A DNA stretch of 64,000 bases, from positions 1,925,651-1,989,650 of the forward strand of contig NW_020653718.1 in NCBI RefSeq assembly GCF_003589595.1, given 5' to 3'. Below the pieces are notes generated by a model. It ran no database searches, had not been told where the DNA came from, and saw only the letters and a list, made by a program, of their open reading frames with translations. Every line of letters starts with the position of its first letter. Position 1 is the first letter of the stretch. A program made the translations under genes and the position numbers. Of this stretch, positions 23,320-35,100 are shown piece by piece. The DNA is from Hyposmocoma kahamanoa. Taxonomy: Eukaryota > Arthropoda > Insecta > Lepidoptera > Cosmopterigidae.

Positions 23320-23580
23320 AAGTGACGGGACGGACAAGTCGTGCGCCTCATGGTAAGCTACAGCCTGTCCTTAGCAGTTGCAGTGTCACTTAGAGCTTTA
23401 AATCCCAAAGATCTGAGGGGCACTGCCACTGCGCCCGTCACCCTGAGACATAAGTTGACAAGTCCCGTGTGCCTGTAATTTCACCATTATCACCCTTACT
23501 AAATGTGTAAATGTGATGCTCCCATTAAGAAATAAGTAACGTGGCAGAACTGCCCTGGACGAACTCTTTCACAAGGAGCT
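23320..23580 (+). repeat. GGACGGACAA repeat family, copy 3
   Basis: Begins ACGGGACGGACAAGTCGTGC and ends near AACTCTTTCACAAGGAGCT. It lies about 55 bp before MITE copy 5. Confidence 0.7.
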
Positions 23581-23635
23581 ATTTCTATTTCTATTCTATA
23601 ACATTATATTCTACGGCAAAAATGTCGTTAAAAAC

Positions 23636-23921
23636 CATTGACTTACAATTATATGGACGTCGGGTACGCGCTAAAAAGTGTCCGAACTTATAGGGCGTTA
23701 AAATCGTATACAGAGCGTCATTCACGCTTAAGTCTTCGTTTGTTCGACTGACAGCGAAGCAAGCAAAATTAGACAGTACTGCGATGACATTACAATTTAA
23801 AATTCAACGTTTTAGCTTTTTCATATTCCTTTCCATGTCACTACGTTTAAATAGGTTGACTTGGGACATTTTTTCGTGGTTTTTGTATTAGACCCGTCGT
23901 CCATTTATTTGTAAGTCAATG
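23636..23921 (+). mobile_element. hAT-type MITE, copy 5 (full length)
   Basis: The ends are CATTGACTTACAA and TTGTAAGTCAATG, with a perfect 8-bp duplication TTAAAAAC on both sides (23628-23635, 23922-23929). At 286 bp it has the length shared by copies 6 and 7, so it is a fair family representative. Confidence 0.95.
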
Positions 23922-24437
23922 TTAAAAACCAAAAACTAAGATCTGTAACAAACACATAGGAAAATTCGTAAGGTCTATTGGTTCGTGTCGTCGCCTAATT
24001 CGCAGAGCATCTGGCACGGATTGCATGAGGGACCCTATTCCAAACTACAGTTACAATAGGTTATTGACTTCGCTATTTGGGGTATACGAAAAGAGCCTCC
24101 TCGCACGACGTACCATTCCTTTCTTGTACCTACATCTGGCGCACCCCGAGTACGCCGATTGGTAAAATCTTTCACCACAGTGGCAAGCATTATTCAGTTA
24201 AATGTTCCATTCGGATTCGTATACGATATCGTTATCCAACAGCTTTTACGGAGTTAGTCGGTGAAAAAGATTATAAGAAAAATAAAAATTGTTTTATATA
24301 CATTTTAAGACTTTATAGGCCTAAAATATAGGAATGAACAAAATCCAGACTTTATTCAAAATAACAAGAAATGTCCATATTAATTCTTGCTTTGTAAACA
24401 ATAGGACGTTCGGTAACTGATTTTCGATAACTGTGTT

Positions 24438-25329
24438 CAGGGGGCCTACTATGAGCTTATAAGCCAGCCAGCCAAGTTCCTTACAATTCACTTGAAGTGG
24501 TAAAACTGAATTGCTTAAATTCGTATCATGACCTACACAAAGTTGAACGGGAATGGCATGACAGGATGAGTTTTACTTTTTAAACGGTAATTATTGTCTC
24601 TGGCTGGCTAGCTGACATCTAACAAGAGCGAGATGGAACTACATACTAAATCATATGAAAGAAATAGACAGATGTATTGTCATGGGAGCGTTCAAGCAGT
24701 ATTAACCGATTGTATTGAAAATGAGAATAAACACATTTTTTTATTAATTTTATTATTGATTATACTTACAACGTTGTTTTGTAATATCGGCAACTTTTCA
24801 ATCATGCTTGCATTTGTCGTACGACAAAATTACATGTCATGCCTAGTCTTTATCATTGAAATTAATAAGGTGAGTTTGTAATTAGATAAATAATTGGAAC
24901 GTATCTTGTATTCCTACATTTTCATTGATTGCATTTATAGTAAAATTTGGCACTATTTAAAAGTTTTAAAAAAACGCTCAATAGTTAATAGTATTTATTT
25001 GATCCTATAAAGATAACAAATAATTATGAAATTGAAAATATAATAAAACTTAAATGAAATTTCTTAAAAATGTAACAAAGCCTAAAAGAAGTTAGTCACG
25101 GAGTAACTTTTTTTGAATTTGCTTATTTTTACAGATGAGGCCGCCACTTGCATGGCAAATAGCATGTCATGATATGATTTTGCTATGAAAGAAAAGGTGA
25201 ACGGATTTCGAATGGGGAACGTAAACTGGACAGTGAATTGTTTTTGTGAGGTCATAGTACGAATTTGACAGGCAATCCGACTTACAGGCTCAAATAGGAT
25301 TGCTCTAAGAACTCATAGTAGGCCCCCTG
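24438..25329. mobile_element. 892-bp TIR element with CAGGGGGCC ends
   Basis: CAGGGGGCCTACTATGAG at 24438 is exactly inverted at 25312-25329. The 18-bp perfect ends, preceded by TT on both sides, suggest a hAT-like or related DNA element, but the 8-bp flanks do not match. It contains an 82-codon plus-strand frame (24633-24881) with one hydrophobic segment and no recognisable transposase motif. Confidence 0.65.
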
Positions 25330-25901
25330 AATAATGTTTGTAGCGTTTGCTGGTCGAGAAATTCGAGTAATCGTGGAGTGACTTTCGGTTCGGTTTCGAA
25401 TACGATAGTTTGACGTTAGATTCGGGTACTGTGAATAAAAATTAAAAGAAAACGTACAATATCAAATTGAATCGGTCTGAATCGACCCCCAGGCCCTATA
25501 AACAATAGCCTAGTATAAAACATAGCCTAATAGCTCCCCTTATAAGGAGATAGACAAAAAGATACACAAAAATCTGTACATGTACGTATTTAAGCACCTT
25601 GTATGCTCTTTAACGGTAAAAGTAACGTTAACGTATTTGCACATCACTTGACCGCGAAATTTCGCTTGCAAATACGCAAATTGGGTGTTTTTGTGCAAAC
25701 TCAGCGCAGATTTGTTATTTTAACGGTTAAAATTTCAAAGTTCTTTAATGAAAGATTAATTTTTATGATATTGCCTCTTCGTAATTTTTGATTTCTCAAA
25801 ATAAGTAACATTCGAAAGTATAATATTGATTTTATTGAATACTATGCTTTACAACCATGCTAATTATACATTTATTTATTGTGACATTACTCCGCTCTAG
25901 T

Positions 25902-26187
25902 CATTGACTTACAATTATATGGACGTCGAGTCCGCGCTAAAAAGTGTCCGAACTTATAGGGCGTTAAAATCGTACACAGAGCGTCATTCACGCTTTAGTC
26001 TTCGTTTGTTCGACTGACAGCGAAGCAAGCAAAATTAGACAGTACTGCGATGACATTACAATTTAAATTCAACGTTTTAGCTTTTTCATATTCCTTTACA
26101 TGTCACTACGTTTAAATAGGTTGACTTGGGACATTTTTTTCGTGGTTTTTGTATTAGACCCGTCGTCCCTTTATTTGTAAGTCAATG
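25902..26187 (+). mobile_element. hAT-type MITE, copy 6 (full length)
   Basis: The ends are CATTGACTTACAA and TTGTAAGTCAATG. The flanks GCTCTAGT and ACTATAGT agree at six of eight positions, an older or mutated target duplication. Confidence 0.9.
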
Positions 26188-27659
26188 ACTATAGTCTGTC
26201 TTTTTTGAAGACGGAGTAAAATGACAGTTCATTTTTTTTTAATTTATTAAGGCTTTGGCAAAGCCATCAGCCTAAACATGAAGTTTAATTATGTTTCTGT
26301 AAATATGGCCGCCACAAAGAGGGTAGGCAATTTGAGGCGGCGTGCTTGGATTGACTCGGGATTCCTTAAAACGGGCCGATACGGGTATTTTAGTTCGAGA
26401 TTCGTATAATTTCGCGTTTTAATCTTCGATTAAGGCACAATAGCACTATCCTATTCCACTTTAAACTAGATTTCACAAAATAATTGAAAGTCGAAATAAA
26501 AACGACACTTTTCCCTCCAAAAGGTCCAGAGCGAATCATGACAGTTCATGTGCAAAAGTGTTGTCCGCTTGCAAGCATCTAGTGATTGCAGTTGATAAAT
26601 ATTATACCGACTATCGACTGAATATTGGTCACGCTTATGGAATAAATAACCGAACTTGTTACATTTGAATTATCCTCGACCCATTTTTTATCCAATTACT
26701 GAGCATAAGTTCATTTGAATTGTCAATTGTTGTAAATTCATACATACGTACAGAGTATTTAGAACTATGTTTATGAAAAATACAAAGAGGAGACGTATTT
26801 AAAAATGTTTCATTTTAATTCAATATAGGTAATAAAATCCGGCTATTTTTGTTAAAATGTATATCAATAATATTGATCTGGATACTAGTAGGCCAACTGT
26901 CAAAATAAGAATAAAGAAGGCAATAATGCAAATAATTTGATATTTTACTATTATTCTTGTGTATCAATATTTTTCATGAAAATATTACCAAGCCTCTTAA
27001 TGTAAATTACATTTTACTTTGCTTCTTATCTTGTTTTTGTTTGTCCTTGTGTGCACAAAAATAATTATTATTACGTACAGGTGACAGTCGAGCAGGACTG
27101 TCTTAATATCTTAGATCTTAATACGATTAGTATTTTAAATCGCAAAAAGGTCACTTAATTAACAATTAACATTGTGAATTGCATACAATTCATATAATGC
27201 AATTTATCTATTTGATAGTGTTCTGTGGAGGTACGTAAAATGGTTTAAAAATAGGAATTGCTTTTACGTCAAACAGCAGAGTACTCTCCGAATAATTGAA
27301 CTTTTGTTCAAAATCCAGGACTCCGAATTTATCAGGCTTTATAGACTTAATAAAGGTATGTATCGTAAACCATATAGGACTGAACCTTAGCCTGATTTAC
27401 ATCCGCAAGGTGATAAGATCTTCTTGAGCATCGGTCAAAAAATTTACAACGACAGTTGTATTCAAATATTCTACACGATCGCTAGTTACAACTGTCCGTG
27501 TCAACTTATAATAAAGATACTTTACCACGAATTTACAGCGTTAAATAGTGGCTAACAATAGCGTCATATACTTGATAATGTTATACGGCAAATTGTGTCG
27601 CGGCCTTAGCGGCCACAAAAAAGAACTGTTAACATTTACATTGACAATGTAAAGTCACG

Positions 27660-27731
27660 GTAGAGGTACAGGATGCAGTGAAGTCTAGTCCTGGAACGCT
27701 GTATCAAGAAGGGTAGAAGCGAACTACGAGG
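27660..27731 (+). promoter_or_regulatory. Isolated plus-strand splice-donor consensus
   Basis: CTACGAG|GTAAGTATTG near 27725-27740 is a near-perfect donor on the strand opposite to Msp300, preceded by a GC-richer 70-bp stretch. It could mark an antisense non-coding first exon. There is no coding frame and no clear promoter, so the support is weak. Confidence 0.15.
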
Positions 27732-27854
27732 TAAGTATTGTAGTCTTTTAAATTTAATTTTTACGTAAGTCGAACAATTCAAACGGTTTCAAATGTGACT
27801 TCTGACGTTGCTTTTTTCCAACCAATAATTATAACTTATAACTTTTTTTATAAA

Positions 27855-28075
27855 ACAAAACCGACCCTAAAACTTTGTGGAAAAGTTACATCTATTTGCC
27901 AAGTTATATTCAAATCAGTTAATGGAAAGTGGGTGTAATCCAATCGGTATCGATTTTATCCCCAAATTTACCACCCTTAGACGGGGAATATTTTCTTCAA
28001 ATTTGAACGGGACCACTATTGAAGTACCCCCTTTTCAACATAAAAAAACTTTTTTGAAGTCGGTTAAGAAGTTAA
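27855..28075 (-). repeat. ACTTCAAAAAAG repeat family copy
   Basis: The minus strand begins CTTAACCGACTTCAAAAAAG (28051-28070) and continues through AATTTGAAGAAAATATTCCC. It resembles 59610-60080 (ATTTGCCAAGTT, CCCCAAATTT) and the plus-strand copies near 10450 and 12605. It ends about 90 bp from exon 28167-28293. Confidence 0.65.
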
Positions 28076-28166
28076 TTGTATATGAAATTTCCAAAATTTA
28101 CGTCGTATTTCGCTTGTAAATTGTTTCGTGCAAGTAAAATTTGTTTTAACAGCAAGCGTCACTTAC

Positions 28167-28293
28167 CTTTGAAGTGGACAGGGCATCGTCGGGCCGTAAA
28201 AGGTGCAGGCGTCCTTCTTGGAACTCCGCAAAGGCGCGCACCGCAGCGGCAGCGTCTCGATAACGTTTCCATAGGTCTACGGCTTTGTGGTAT
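28167..28293 (-). CDS. Msp300: Msp300 exon, spectrin-type helix
   Basis: The exon is 127 bp. It completes a codon split as AA|A and then encodes 42 codons, ending in phase 0 at CAAAG|GTAAGT. The acceptor is TTCGTTCACAG. The peptide (KYHKAVDLWKRYRDAAAAV and onward) has the conserved tryptophan and basic/acidic spacing of a spectrin-repeat first helix. It is the only junction in the window, together with 28478, that is not phase 0. Confidence 0.88.
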
Positions 28294-28477
28294 CTGTGAA
28301 CGAAACAAGGATTAGATTTCAAAAAGATTTATTTGCCTGGATAGATGTAGAACGATTTAAGAAAAAAATTTTAACTGGAACAAAAACGCTTTTACTTAAC
28401 TTAGCCAATAAACCATTTGTATTTTCTTCATTAATACATTCTAAAACAACAATAGATTTATGAAAAATTAGACTTAC

Positions 28478-28656
28478 TTCTCACACAGTTGTGTTAAATT
28501 ATTGCAAGTGTGTTCGTAGGCTGCAGCAGCGTCGTCCAGTTCTCTTCTTAACTGCGCGGCTACGCTTGGCTCGGTTGACGCTTCCAGTGGAGCTGCAGCA
28601 TCTTTCAACTCCCCGACTAGCTCACCGCTACGGCGGGTGAGCGATTCACTCAGCGT
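28478..28656 (-). CDS. Msp300: Msp300 exon, spectrin-type helices
   Basis: The exon is 179 bp: 59 codons plus two bases. The acceptor is AATATTTCTTGCAG and the donor is GAGAA|GTAAGTC. The peptide starts TLSESLTRRS and ends in LTQLCEK with the next exon. It is alanine- and glutamate-rich and helical, in keeping with spectrin repeats of nesprin. Confidence 0.88.
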
Positions 28657-28860
28657 CTGCAAGAAATATTAAGAGGTCAAGCGGGCTATGGACAATGGAC
28701 CGTTTAGTATTAACGTAAGTAAAGTTGAATCCAAATCTAAAGGGGGATTTGATGAGATGAGATTTATAGATAGAACTCATAGTGCAGTTGTGACAAAATA
28801 ATTTGGAGTAATATTGATAACTTTGAGTACACCTGTAACTGTAACAATAATAGTACTGAC

Positions 28861-29061
28861 CTCCAGTTTCTCTGTGGCTTTTAGCAGGCGGTCGTAGTCG
28901 ACCTGTCCCTGGACAGTCAGTAGCTCGACCATGTAGTCAGCCTCCCTAACTGCCCCTTGCACCAACTCCAGTTGTCTTTCAAAACGCCTCCATAAGTGCA
29001 CTTTGGCGCGAAGTCGGGCACTAAGGTCGTTAGCCGCCGCTTCCAGATCAGCGTGAGTCTC
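28861..29061 (-). CDS. Msp300: Msp300 exon, spectrin-type repeat
   Basis: The exon is 201 bp (67 codons), phase 0-0. The acceptor is TTCATATCTCAG and the donor is CTGGAG|GTCAGT. The encoded segment (ETHADLEAAANDL, VHLWRRFERQLELVQGAV, YDRLLKATEKLE) carries the LWRRFE-type tryptophan motif of a spectrin repeat. It follows the 82-bp intron 29062-29143 after giant exon B. Confidence 0.9.
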
Positions 29062-29143
29062 CTGAGATATGAAAATATATAATTAGGACTTCTAAGATAT
29101 GCGCACATTATTAAAATTTTATTGTTCAGTGCAATATTCTTAC

Positions 29144-32100
29144 CTGTAAAGCAGTGATATCCCGCTCAATGCCTATTGGTGAGACACATACCCTTAGGCT
29201 GATTGGTAGCGTATGCAACGCTTGCCTCAAAGCTAGGATATCCCTCCATTGCGCTGCCAGGTCTTCTAACAGTTTCTCACAGGACTCGGACGCTTTTTCC
29301 ACTACGTCACTTCCAAGACGCTCTGCAGCCTCACACTCTTCGATAGTAAGACGAGCGCGACGTTGGCTCTTCTGACATTTTGCAATACCAGCTTGCACTT
29401 GTACGATTTTCTCTTTGAGCAACAGACTTCGTTCAAGCTCCTCAGCGATCTGATCATCTAAAATGCCTGATTGTGTCAACAGGGTCCCCATACGTTCAGA
29501 TTCAGCTGTAGGAAGCAAACTCAGCCTACCAAGCTCGTTTTGTATTCTATCAATGCGGCTAGTCATAACTTGCAATCTTTCGATATAAAGATTCAGCTCA
29601 TCTTCGCTCTTGATTACGCCTTTAAGGCTGTCTAGTATAGCACGAAGTTCTCGAAGTTCTTCTTCTAAGATGTTTAGTTTCTCGCCAGAAGAGACGTCAC
29701 GATCGGAAATATTTTGAATAGCTGAAGCGTGAATGTTGTCTATTCTTGCAGCTAGATCACGCCACATGTCTTCGATTTTAGAGAAAAATTGTCTTTGAAC
29801 CATTTCATCCGATATAGGAAGGATTTCTAAGGCTTTTTCAAATTGTACACCTGATTCGTTCTTTAAGTTGTTGTGAACTTCGTGTTGCGCTTTCAATTCC
29901 CAGAATCGACGCAGATTGCCGGTGGTAGTAATATTTTCTGGTGTTATATGTTCTAATTCTCTGTTAGCCGTTTTCATCCATCCTTCGATTCTGTCTATAA
30001 GGTGGTCGTACGTCAACCAGTTCTCTCTAAACGCGGTCAACCGAGTTAATCTGGAATCAACGTCTTCTTGCAATTTTAATAATACGTCAAGTGCAGTGGA
30101 ACATGCAGTTTCTAATCCAGAACAGACAATAAGGCCTTGAAGACCTTCAGTAATGGATAATAGACGTAAGATCTTAGCATGATGATGTGAGACATCCATA
30201 CTAATAGATTGGTATAAATTGATATATTGCTCGTGGTCCATTGAAGTGACGTTGGTTAAATCGGGAAGTCTTTGTTGGGCAACTCTCAGCCATTGATACT
30301 CTTCTTTCATTCCATGTTCTAGCATTGTCCATCTTGATGCTGCCATTGTCATTTGCTGAGCTCGACTTGCAGCTCTGTCTATTATAACTGTAGCTCTGTC
30401 ATGAAGGGAGTTGTGTAAAGACGAGTATTTGGCCCTGGTTTCACTATCTAAATTATCTTCCAATGATTCTAAAATGGCTCTGCAATGGCTTAAGTTTACA
30501 AAGAATTTTCTATGCTTTTGAATTTCTTCATGTAAATGATCCAGGTTGGACACAATAATCTTTCCGTCTAAAAGTGCTTCAGCAACATCAGTGATTTGTC
30601 CGAAATCTTGCAAAGTTTGTTCGTATTCCTCTGCCAAAGACGTAAGTTGCAAAAGACGATCTCGTTCTGTATTTATTATGTTCTCAACCTGTTTGGTGTC
30701 ATCTTCGCAAGAGTATAGTACCGTTGGACATTCTCGTTTTGGATTTGCTTCAACAAGAATACGGAATCTTCTAAATAGTTTGTTAACCTCATTTAAGTTG
30801 TCCATATTTTCTGATTCTATATTATCAAGTTTATCCAATTTCTGTTGAGTGGGAATGTCAGATAGTATAGTGTCATCTACGGAAGACTTAACTTTATCTA
30901 CAGAACGATTGAGCTTCTCTGTGTCCTCTAAGAACTTGGCCCATTCGTTTTCAACTTCTTTGACTTTGACTGAACTTTGGTTGCTCAATGTATTTACTGC
31001 ATCTATCTGTCGCGTTAATGTTTCAATCAATGTCGTGATTTCTTCACTTACTTCCGTTACCTCAATGATTTCTTTTAAATGTTGGATGTAGCTTTTAAGT
31101 GATTTCAAGCGTTCGCTTTCTTCGGTTGGTTTTGATCCAGAAGCAGTTTCGCGCTGAATTTTATATTGAATTTCTTCTAGCCAAATTGAGATAGTTTCAA
31201 TTATCATAATAACACTCTTATCAATTCTTCTTGGATCGTTACTTTCAGTCGCATTCCTTACTTCATCAAGCTCTTTGTTTATGACGAGTTCGTATGACTT
31301 ATCCACTGTTAGTCCTTGCAGTGCTACAGCCATAAACTCATCAGCGGCACCCTTCTGGGATTCAGTAACAGATTGCGTTCGCTTCTCTAAAGCCTTGAGC
31401 AATCTTGCCTTTTCAGATTTTTGCGGGAAAACTATCTTGCTTGGAGAGGGTGACTTAGATTTCGACCTTTGAACAACATCGGAATATGTTAACTTGTGTT
31501 GTTCAGCAACGTAGTTTTCCTGTCTTGGTGAAATAGGACTAGCCAGTTGTGAAATACCCTCATCTATAGAGGAGATGTCTTGGCAAGACAGATCATCACT
31601 CGTCGGCGTCTCTGATAGAGACAATTCCCTGGTGATAAGATCCGAAAGACTTTCAGGTGACTGTACCGGAGAGTCGGTCTTTTTCTTAGACTTCAGTTTT
31701 TTGTACTTTTGTTTCTCAGTAATGACAGTTTGTGGTCGTTGCCTTTCACTTTCAATAAATTCGGTAGTCGCTTCAGGAATGGAAATTTGAGCTCGCAGGT
31801 GCACCTCATAAGGTTCATCTGTCGATGTTGATATTGAATCATCTCTAGGCGACGTCTGCTGGGCGCCATCTACAGTAATAATTTCACTTCTAGTGAGATC
31901 AATTGGAGGCATAGATATTGGTCCTTCCGATCTTGGTGAAGTCTGTTGTGTACTATCAGCAGTAACAACCTCTTTTATAACTTCTGGTTGAAGTACTGGT
32001 GTGATCTCTTTCGGTATGGGCGATGTTTGTTGAGTGCTATCGACTGTTATGACATCTGTTTTGGTAATGTCTAGTTCAGGAAGTGAAGGCTTTTCAAGAT

Positions 32101-35100
32101 CAATTTTCTCTTCAGTTACAGGTACAGTCACAGGTTGTAGCGTTTCGGATTGTGTATAAGAGCTCACCAGAGGAACTACGTGAGTCTGAATGCTTATCTC
32201 CGTCCGCTCCTTCTCCTCAATAGGCGTAGTAGATGTTTCCTGGTCTGCGATTTCTTGCTTGATTGTTTGAATATCACTTTCTGTTGTTTCGATAATCATT
32301 TCAGTACTTTTTTCATCCTTTTGCACTTCAGGCAATGGAGACGTTTGTATTTCTCTAGATTCTGTAATAGTAACGGGCGTTGGTGGTTTCTTATGCTTTA
32401 CTTCTAATTCTTCAATGGGTGAAGTTTGCGAGAACTTTTCTTCCGGAGTATAAATATCTTGCGGAACAACCTGAGTAGTCATTTCTGTTTGAATTATGGG
32501 TTCTGGACTTGCGGATTTGCTAGTCTGCATCTGTGAATCAGATTTCTCAATTTTTTCTACGAGTGTTACTTCTTCAAGTGTTTGAGTATGAGCTTCTTGT
32601 TCTTCAACAGGCGTTGTTTGAACCAAAGATTCTCTAATAGGAGTAGGAGACGTTTGTAACGCAGTTTCTGCAGTTTCTGGTCTGGGTATGTCTGGAATTT
32701 CTGCTGTAAACGTTTCTTGGACGATTTCAGGTGAGGTTTGTACAGAATATTCTTGGGTTGGTATTTCTTCCACGACTGGAACAGGATACGTAATAGTCGT
32801 GGGTATTTCTTTCTTGATTGTCTCAGGACTGCTTTGTACGCATTCTTCTATAATTTTTACTGTGCTTATATCAGATGTTTCACTCATTGTGTGGTAAGAT
32901 TCATCTTTAGGGGAAGTTTCACCAATTTCACCTATCTTTGGGCTTTCTGGTTGAATTTCGGGTTCTAGTTCAAGTTCAACGTCTGGCGTTGATAATGGTT
33001 CGTTGGGAAGTTTTCTCTTCCCTTTCTTTGATTTGGATTTCTTTTGCTGAGTATTCTCAGCAATTTCAACAGGAGTAGAAATCGTAGTGTCGTCAGATTC
33101 CGCTGTAGTCAGTTTGGGGTAGGCGGTTTCGTCACTCACAGCGTACGCTTTTCGTTTCTTTTGTCTCTTCTTTTTGTCAGGGGCTGCTACTACATCTAAT
33201 GATGCATCTTCGGGTTCATATCCCTTTTCTTCGGTCGTGTAATCCAATTCAGTAACTAGAGAATCTGGTTCTAGCTCTTGTAGTACTGGTTCTAAAACAT
33301 CTCCTGTTGGTTTCGGAGATTCAATTGGGGGTGAAGTTGGTAACTCTACATAGTGACTCAAAGATGAGCTCTCTGTGCTTTTGTCCGTTTCGGTGAGTAT
33401 TTCGGTTTCCATAGAATCGCCGGTTTCAAGTACTTTGTGTTTCTTCTTCTTTTTACTTCGTTTACGATCTTTTATTGATTCTTCAGGTGTTATTTCTGTT
33501 GGTCGTTGTTCCTTATCTAAAGGTTGAGACACTGGATCTTCAACTGAGTCAGTTATGATTTTTACGTCGCTTGGTAGATGGACGTTAACGTCCTTCTTGA
33601 CAATAAATGGTTCATTTGATTCTAAGCCCTCAACTTTAATATCAAACTGTACTTTAGGTTCATCTTTGTGAGCTTCATCAGTTTTAGAAATAGACACAGA
33701 AATATCGACAGTTTGTATTAGTTTACTTTCATTCACAGGTTGTTGTACACCACGTAGATGAGTATCCTGACGTTCTGCTTCAAGCAGCAAGTTAATATCG
33801 TAAGCGTCTGGTTTAATTGGTTGTATAGTCTCCAAGGTCACCGATGGCATTATACAATGTTCAAGTTGTGGTTCTTTTTCAAGAGCTGGTATTATTTTGT
33901 CAATACTTTCTGTGGAACTTTGCAATTGAGGTTTAAATTGCTGAATATAAGATATCTGTGGTACGTCAGACACAATTGTTGCAACACCCTCTGTGACAAT
34001 AGTTTCACTTTGTAAAGGCTCTATACCCACCGAATATAACTTCGGTGGTTTATCAGGAATGATTTCAGATCTCTCCTCAACTATATCTTTTAAAGGTATT
34101 ACCGTTTCTTCGCTCGTAACATGCGATGGCTCTATAGGGTGCTGTTCAGAATGGATTAGTAAATTATCTTTTGCAGATTCTTGTTTAAGAAGTTCTTGCG
34201 TCTGTTCACTAATTTCCTTCTGTGGTATTATAACTACTGCTTCTGTTATTCTTTGTTCAGGTCGTGCAGCACTAACTACAATTTTAGTCATATTTTCGAC
34301 TTCTTGAATCAATGGCACAATATCTTTATTTTCTATAGCTGTTTGAGACGCTTCTCGTTCGGGCACCTGTGCTACGTATGTCAGGCTGTCGATTTTACCA
34401 AAATCTAAGCTTTCATGTTTCTGGTCAGGTACTACAGTAGTTCCTGTATTTACTTGTTCATAAGTATCTTTGGAAACATCTGCAATAGGTGTTGGTGTTT
34501 TAACCATTGGTTCTTTTTCGACGGTTGTTTGAATAAATTCGAATGTATCTTTTGTTTTAACGGGTGAATGAATATCTGCAGCATGAATACTTTCTTTCTC
34601 TAAAAGTTGTTTAGTAAGTTCAAGAATACTAATTTCTTTTGCTTCAGGCATTTTAGTTATGTCCTTAGAAACAATGTCAATATCAACGTGTTGTTTGATT
34701 TCTTTATCCGGGGATGGTGTCTTGTCTTTCAGCTCTTCGGGCGATTTTCCTTTGAATATTTTAGACTCTAACATTTCAGTTATAGGAGTAGTTTTGGCTG
34801 TTGTCACTTTACCTGTAAGGGTAATTTTTTCAGCAGGAAATACAATTTCTTCCGCTGTTTGGGACTCAACATGCGCTTCGATAATTTCTTTTTCAGGAGA
34901 CAGCGATTTAAGTTTCTCTACTATTTGTTTTGATTCTTGTTTGGTTTCTTCCCTCAGTTCCTCGTGTGGTATTGCAGGCTTAACCGGTTCTGGCTGCTTT
35001 TTGCGTTTTTTGTCTCTTTTCTTAGGTACAGGTTCTTCAAGTCCAGTTTTCAATGCTGCTGAATGATTGGATTCACTATCAATAAAACTTGTGGTAATGT

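Larger units (their letters stand above)
1352..28166 (-). other. Msp300 giant intron, 26.8 kb, transposon-rich
   Basis: This intron is bounded by donor CAAAG|GTAAGT (28167/28166) and acceptor CTTAG (1352-1353). It contains six of the seven hAT-type MITE copies in the window, a foldback element, LINE, SINE and gag-like remnants, and two GC-richer blocks that might be promoters, all listed separately. Stretches not listed separately (for example 4720-6030, 10630-11040, 14000-15000, 15430-17000, 26200-27550) are AT-rich sequence in which I see no coding exon or clear repeat. Confidence 0.75.
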
